Below, one piece after another: positions 60,618-64,000 of a stretch of DNA of 64,000 nt. Positions within the stretch are counted from its first letter, which is position 1. Each line of letters starts with the position of its first letter. The DNA comes from Blastococcus sp. TBT05-19. Its GTDB lineage: Bacteria > Actinomycetota > Actinomycetes > Mycobacteriales > Geodermatophilaceae. Below the pieces are notes generated by a model. It was not told the origin of the DNA and ran no database searches. It worked only from the letters and a program-made list of their open reading frames with translations. Location: assembly GCF_003319095.1 (NCBI RefSeq), contig NZ_QOHI01000004.1, positions 310,001-374,000 on the forward strand, written 5' to 3'. Position numbers and translations under genes: made by a program.

Positions 60618-61285
60618 TGTCCCTGACCCGTGAGCAGCTCGCGGCCCGGGTGGCCCTCGAGCTCGAGGACGGCCAGTACGTGAACCTGGGCATCGGCATG
60701 CCGACGCTCGTCCCGAACTACGTGCCCGACGGCGTGCACGTCGTCCTGCACTCGGAGAACGGCGTGCTGGGCGTGGGCCCCTACCCGTTCGAGGGCGAGG
60801 AGGACCCGGACCTCATCAACGCCGGCAAGGAGACCGTCACGATCCTGCCGGGCGCGAGCTTCTTCGACTCCGCCCTGTCCTTCGGGATGATCCGCGGCAA
60901 GCACCTCGATGTCGCCGTCCTCGGCGCCATGCAGGTCAACACCCGCGGCGACCTCGCCAACTGGCTGATCCCCGGCAAGATGGTCAACGGCATGGGCGGG
61001 GCGATGGACCTCGTCCACGGCGCCAGGCGCGTGATCATCATGATGGAGCACGTCGCCCGGGACGGGTCCCCGAAGATCGTCCAGGAGTGCACCCTGCCGC
61101 TGACCGGCAAGGCCTGCGTCGACCGGATCGTCACCGAGCTGGCCGTGATCGACGTGGCACCCGAGGGCCTGGTGCTCCGCGAGACCGCGCCGGGCGTGAC
61201 CGTCGAGGAGGTCGTCGAGAAGACCGGCGCACCGCTCACGATCGCCGACGACGTCCGCGAGATGCCGCTGCCCGCCACCGTCTGA
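60617..61285 (+). CDS. pcaJ: 3-oxoacid/3-oxoadipate CoA-transferase subunit B
   Basis: The beta subunit carries the catalytic glutamate in [10 protein letters not shown] (about residue 46), which forms the glutamyl-CoA intermediate. The 222-residue protein also has [14 protein letters not shown] and [16 protein letters not shown]. Its ATG shares bases with the stop of subunit A (TGATG). The product 3-oxoadipyl-CoA would be cut by a thiolase, which is not in the window. A perfect terminator follows. Confidence 0.88.
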   Translation: MSLTREQLAARVALELEDGQYVNLGIGMPTLVPNYVPDGVHVVLHSENGVLGVGPYPFEGEEDPDLINAGKETVTILPGASFFDSALSFGMIRGKHLDVAVLGAMQVNTRGDLANWLIPGKMVNGMGGAMDLVHGARRVIIMMEHVARDGSPKIVQECTLPLTGKACVDRIVTELAVIDVAPEGLVLRETAPGVTVEEVVEKTGAPLTIADDVREMPLPATV

Positions 61286-61294
61286 CCGGGCGGA

Positions 61295-61324
61295 CGCACC
61301 GCGTGGCGCAGGCCACGCGGTGCG
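61295..61324. terminator. perfect 13-base-pair hairpin between pcaJ and pcaC
   Basis: CGCACCGCGTGGC (61295-61307) and GCCACGCGGTGCG (61312-61324) enclose a GCAG loop. It can end both convergent transcripts. Confidence 0.85.
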
Positions 61325-61376
61325 CCGGCGTCAGCGGGAGTCGATCCGGGTGGGCGCGGGAGGTCGTGCCGCCGGG

Positions 61377-61778
61377 TCAGGCGGGGTCGCCGCGGAGCTC
61401 CTCGAGGATCGGCGCGGCGACCTTGAAGGCGTGGTTGGCCGCCGGGACCCCCGCGTAGACGGCCGCGTGCTGGATCACCCCGCCGATCTCCTCGTCGGAG
61501 AGGCCGTTGTTCTTCGCCGCCCGCACGTGCAGCGCGAACTCCTCCCAGTGCCGCAGCGCGATCGTGATCGACAGCGTCATCAGGCTGCGGTCGCGCCGGG
61601 ACAGCTCCGGTCGCTGCCAGACGTCGCCCCACGCGACCCGGGTGATGAAGTCCTGGAATCCCTCGGTGAACGGGGTGACCCCGGCGACGGCGCGGTCGAC
61701 GTGCGCGTCGCCCAGCACCTCGCGGCGGGTGCGCATGCCGGCCTCGCGGCGGGCGTCGTCGGTGGTCGGCTCGCTCAT
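61377..61778 (-). CDS. pcaC: 4-carboxymuconolactone decarboxylase PcaC
   Basis: PcaC decarboxylates gamma-carboxymuconolactone to 3-oxoadipate enol-lactone. The 133-residue protein matches the family: RREVLGDAHVDRA, TPFTEGFQDFITRVAWGDVW, RRDRSLMTLSITIAL and the active-site region EEIGGVIQHAAVYAGVPAANHAF with the conserved histidine pair. Its ATG overlaps the pcaD stop by four bases. In some actinobacteria pcaC and pcaD are fused as pcaL; here they are separate but coupled. Confidence 0.92.
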   Translation of the reverse strand: MSEPTTDDARREAGMRTRREVLGDAHVDRAVAGVTPFTEGFQDFITRVAWGDVWQRPELSRRDRSLMTLSITIALRHWEEFALHVRAAKNNGLSDEEIGGVIQHAAVYAGVPAANHAFKVAAPILEELRGDPA

Positions 61779-62551
61779 CGGGTGGTCCCCTCGGCGTCGA
61801 AGTGGGCCAGCAGCGCCCCGGTGACCTCGAGCGTCCGCTCCAGGTTGGCCAGGTGGGCGCCGCGCACGGTGAGCAGGCCGGCGCCGCGGATGCCGTCGGC
61901 GATCGCCGTCTGGTGCGGGGGCGGCAGCGCCGGGTCCTCGGACCCGGAGACCACGAGGGTCGGGGCGGCGATCCGGCCCAGGTCCTCCCGCAGGTCGATC
62001 CCGCCGACCACCTCGCAGCAGGCGGCGTAGCCCTCGTCGTCGGCGCCGGCGATCATCGCCTCGAGCTCGGCCACCAGCTCGGGGTGCTCCGCGGCGTGGG
62101 CCGGGGTGAGCCACCGCTGCACGACCGTCGGGGCGAACGAGGCGGTGCCCTGGGCCCGGGACTGCGCGGCCCGGTCGAGGAAGCCCTGCGGATCGACCTT
62201 CGCCGAGCTGAACATCACCGCCAGCCGGTGCACCCGCGACGGCTCCCGGGCCGCCATCCGCATGCCCACCATGCCGCCCAGGGAGACCCCGGCGACGTGC
62301 GCGCGCTCGGCGCCGATCCGGTCCAGGATCCCGAGGACGTCGTCGACGAGGTCGTCGATCGTGTACGGCCCCGCCGGCGCGGGCGACTCCCCGTGCCCGC
62401 GGCCGTCGTAGGTGACCACGCGGTACCGCTCGGCCAGCGCCGGCACCTGCGGGTCCCACATCCCCCGGGTCGCCCCCAGGGAGTTGGACAGGACGACGAC
62501 CGGCGCGTCGGCCGCCCCGTCCACGGTGTACGACACGTCGGTCGCGGTCAT
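61775..62551 (-). CDS. pcaD: 3-oxoadipate enol-lactonase PcaD
   Basis: PcaD hydrolyses 3-oxoadipate enol-lactone to 3-oxoadipate. The 258-residue alpha/beta hydrolase has NSLGATRGMW, the DGRGHGES turn, the nucleophile GVSLGGMVG, an acid in GSEDPALPP and the histidine in GAHLANLE. The ATG overlaps the end of pcaB and its stop overlaps pcaC, so the three are tightly coupled. Confidence 0.92.
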   Translation of the reverse strand: MTATDVSYTVDGAADAPVVVLSNSLGATRGMWDPQVPALAERYRVVTYDGRGHGESPAPAGPYTIDDLVDDVLGILDRIGAERAHVAGVSLGGMVGMRMAAREPSRVHRLAVMFSSAKVDPQGFLDRAAQSRAQGTASFAPTVVQRWLTPAHAAEHPELVAELEAMIAGADDEGYAACCEVVGGIDLREDLGRIAAPTLVVSGSEDPALPPPHQTAIADGIRGAGLLTVRGAHLANLERTLEVTGALLAHFDAEGTTR

Positions 62552-63873
62552 CGCTCCCCCTCGGTCAGCCGGGCGTGCTCGGCCAGGACGGCGTCCACCT
62601 GCTCGGCCGCCTCGCCGACGTCGGGACCGCCGGCGAGCAGCTCCGTGACGTCGACGTCGTCGCGGCCGGCGATCACGTCGGCGAGCGGGCGCCCGGCTGC
62701 GGCGGCCTCGCGGACGGCGGCGGCGGCCTCGTCGTGCGCGGCGCCCCGCCCCAGCCGCGGGGTGAGCGCCTCGGCCAGGGCGCCGGCGAGCTCCGGGTCG
62801 CGCGCGGCGCCCGCGGCGGCGGCCATGCGCGCGACGTCGGGACGCAGCCCGTCGAGGCTCTCGACCAGCCAGGCCGCGGCCGAGCCGACGGTGGTGAGCA
62901 GGTCGGTCATCGCCGGCCACTCGCTGTGCCAGGCGCCGGCGGCCCGCTCGTGCTCCTGCTCCATGGCACCGAGCAGGGTGGCGACCAGGCCGGGCGCGCG
63001 GCGGGCGCAGGCGCGGGCGGAGATCGCGGCCACCGGGTTGCGCTTGTGCGGCATGGCCGAGGAACCGCCGCGGTCGGCGCCGCTCTCGGCGGCCTCGGCG
63101 ACCTCGGTCTGCGCCAGCAGCACGACGTCGACGGCGATGGTCGCCAGCACGCCCGCCGCGGCGCCGAGCGCGCCGGCCAGGTCGGCGATCGGCAGCCGCA
63201 TCGTGAACCACGGCGCGGCGGGCGCGACCAGGCCGAGCTCGGCGGCGAGGGCGGCGCGCAGCGCGACCCCGGAGCCCTGGCTCGCGGCCAGCGTGCCGAC
63301 GGCCCCGCCGTACTGGACCGGCAGCGTCGCGACGACCTCGGCCAGCCGCAAGCGGGCGCCGTCCAGGCCGCTGAGCCAGCCGGCCGCCTTGAGCCCGAAG
63401 GTGGTGGGCAGCGCCTGCTGCATCAGCGTGCGACCCATGACGACGTCGTCGCGGTGCGCGCGGGCCAGCCCCGCCGCCGCCTCGGCGGCGAGCGCCAGGT
63501 CCCGGTCGATGGCGCTGATCGCCCGCCGGGCGAGCAGCACCAGCGCGGTGTCGACGACGTCCTGGCTGGTGGCGCCCACGTGCACGGCGACGGCGTCCCG
63601 CTCCCCCACCGCGGTCTGCAGCACGCGCACCAGCGGCGGCACCGGGTTGCCGGCGTCGGCCGCCTTCGCGACCACGGTGGCGAGGTCGAGGCCGGCGGGC
63701 TCGGCGCAGGCGCGGGTGACGGCGTCCGCCGCGGTGGTGGGGACCAGGCCCGTCGCCGCGGCGGCCCGGGCGAGCGCCGCCTCGACGTCGAGCAGGGCCG
63801 CGAACCAGGCCGCGTCGGACACTGCGGTCGCCGCACCGCCGCGCGCGAAGGTGCCGCCGAAGAGTCCGCTCAC
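62548..63873 (-). CDS. pcaB: 3-carboxy-cis,cis-muconate cycloisomerase PcaB
   Basis: PcaB forms the muconolactone from 3-carboxymuconate. The protein belongs to the fumarase/aspartase superfamily: TSQDVVDTALVL, the MQQALPTTFG stretch and the signature loop GGSSAMPHKRNPV are all present. GTG 63873 gives a family-like N terminus (VSGLFGGTFARGG, 441 residues); an ATG 57 bases upstream would overlap pcaG and is less likely. It lies 25 bases after pcaG. Confidence 0.92.
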   Translation of the reverse strand: MSGLFGGTFARGGAATAVSDAAWFAALLDVEAALARAAAATGLVPTTAADAVTRACAEPAGLDLATVVAKAADAGNPVPPLVRVLQTAVGERDAVAVHVGATSQDVVDTALVLLARRAISAIDRDLALAAEAAAGLARAHRDDVVMGRTLMQQALPTTFGLKAAGWLSGLDGARLRLAEVVATLPVQYGGAVGTLAASQGSGVALRAALAAELGLVAPAAPWFTMRLPIADLAGALGAAAGVLATIAVDVVLLAQTEVAEAAESGADRGGSSAMPHKRNPVAAISARACARRAPGLVATLLGAMEQEHERAAGAWHSEWPAMTDLLTTVGSAAAWLVESLDGLRPDVARMAAAAGAARDPELAGALAEALTPRLGRGAAHDEAAAAVREAAAAGRPLADVIAGRDDVDVTELLAGGPDVGEAAEQVDAVLAEHARLTEGER

Positions 63874-63898
63874 GCGCGAGTTCCCGTCACGCAGCAGT

Positions 63899-64000
63899 TC
63901 ATACCGCGAAGAAGACCGTCTCGCGCTCACCCTGCAGGTAGACGTCGAAGCGGTAGCCGTCCTCGCTCGGCTCGGCGACCAGCGTGCGGCGCTGCTCCTC
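63899..64000 (-). CDS. pcaG: protocatechuate 3,4-dioxygenase alpha subunit PcaG, C-terminal end
   Basis: The last 33 codons of a gene running out of the window at the right edge read RRTLVAEPSEDGYRFDVY and end QGERETVFFAV before TGA (63899-63901). This tail is characteristic of PcaG, the alpha subunit of the iron dioxygenase that opens protocatechuate. The order pcaG-pcaB-pcaD-pcaC is the standard beta-ketoadipate arrangement. pcaH is expected just outside. Confidence 0.82.
   Translation of the reverse strand, partial: EEQRRTLVAEPSEDGYRFDVYLQGERETVFFAV

Overview
The window is about 72% GC with strong G/C preference at third codon positions, many GTG starts, tightly packed genes with 4-base ATGA/GTGA overlaps, and several promoters of the form TANNNT placed so that transcription would begin at or next to the start codon (leaderless mRNAs). 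With a DUF222/13E12 HNH gene, a fused cobIJ, a WHG-type TetR and PcaBDC/PaaA-E aromatic catabolism, this points to a chromosome of a high-GC actinobacterium. Geodermatophilaceae (Blastococcus, Geodermatophilus, Modestobacter) is my best guess, from general resemblance only. I saw no rRNA, tRNA, CRISPR array, insertion sequence, prophage or replication origin. No gene-free stretch exceeds 300 bases; the longest are 22105-22383, 35709-35966 and 690-945.

Bases 1-20221 are dominated by cobalamin (B12) biosynthesis. The plus strand carries the end of cobG, an intruding DUF222-HNH gene with an SOS-like box, then cobH and cobIJ. An MFS exporter, a flavin reductase and an FBP-domain gene follow. cobK (minus) and cbiD (plus) diverge from an 11-base gap, and cobM-cobL face cbiD convergently. 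A TetR/membrane-protein pair precedes a cobalamin riboswitch. The riboswitch leads a tightly coupled operon: chelatase subunit, cobO, cobB, the complete cobalt ECF transporter cbiMNQO, and a CobE/CbiG_C-CysG fusion supplying precorrin-2. The pathway mixes the aerobic enzyme CobG with CbiD, which is classically from the anaerobic route.

Bases 20222-39370 are mixed housekeeping and accessory genes: a DrrAB-type ABC exporter, release factor 3, a cyclase/TPP-enzyme pair, PspC, a GH13 amylase-like enzyme, a cold-shock protein with a structured leader, a PAS-GAF-PP2C phosphatase, a mismatch glycosylase, an aminoglycoside-phosphotransferase-like protein, a STAS protein, an apparently unexported subtilase with a stand-alone propeptide-like partner, and an HxlR regulator beside two tiny coupled ORFs.

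Bases 39380-64000 are rich in catabolism. They hold a TetR-controlled paaABCDE operon, a formate/nitrite-type channel divergent from a zinc alcohol dehydrogenase, and a PASTA kinase. Next comes a four-gene operon joining an intradiol dioxygenase, a quinone-oxidoreductase-like protein, a citryl-CoA-lyase-like protein and a CaiB CoA-transferase, divergent from an amidohydrolase and an IclR regulator. Then come pdxY, an unknown gene, a succinate-semialdehyde dehydrogenase, a MEDS/HATPase protein, and the beta-ketoadipate genes: pcaIJ on plus and pcaG(partial)-B-D-C on minus, meeting at a shared terminator.

The best candidates for something undescribed are the dioxygenase/CoA-transferase/lyase cluster with its symmetric control region, the CobE-CysG fusion, the riboswitch-controlled micro-ORF, and the subtilase with its detached propeptide-like partner.
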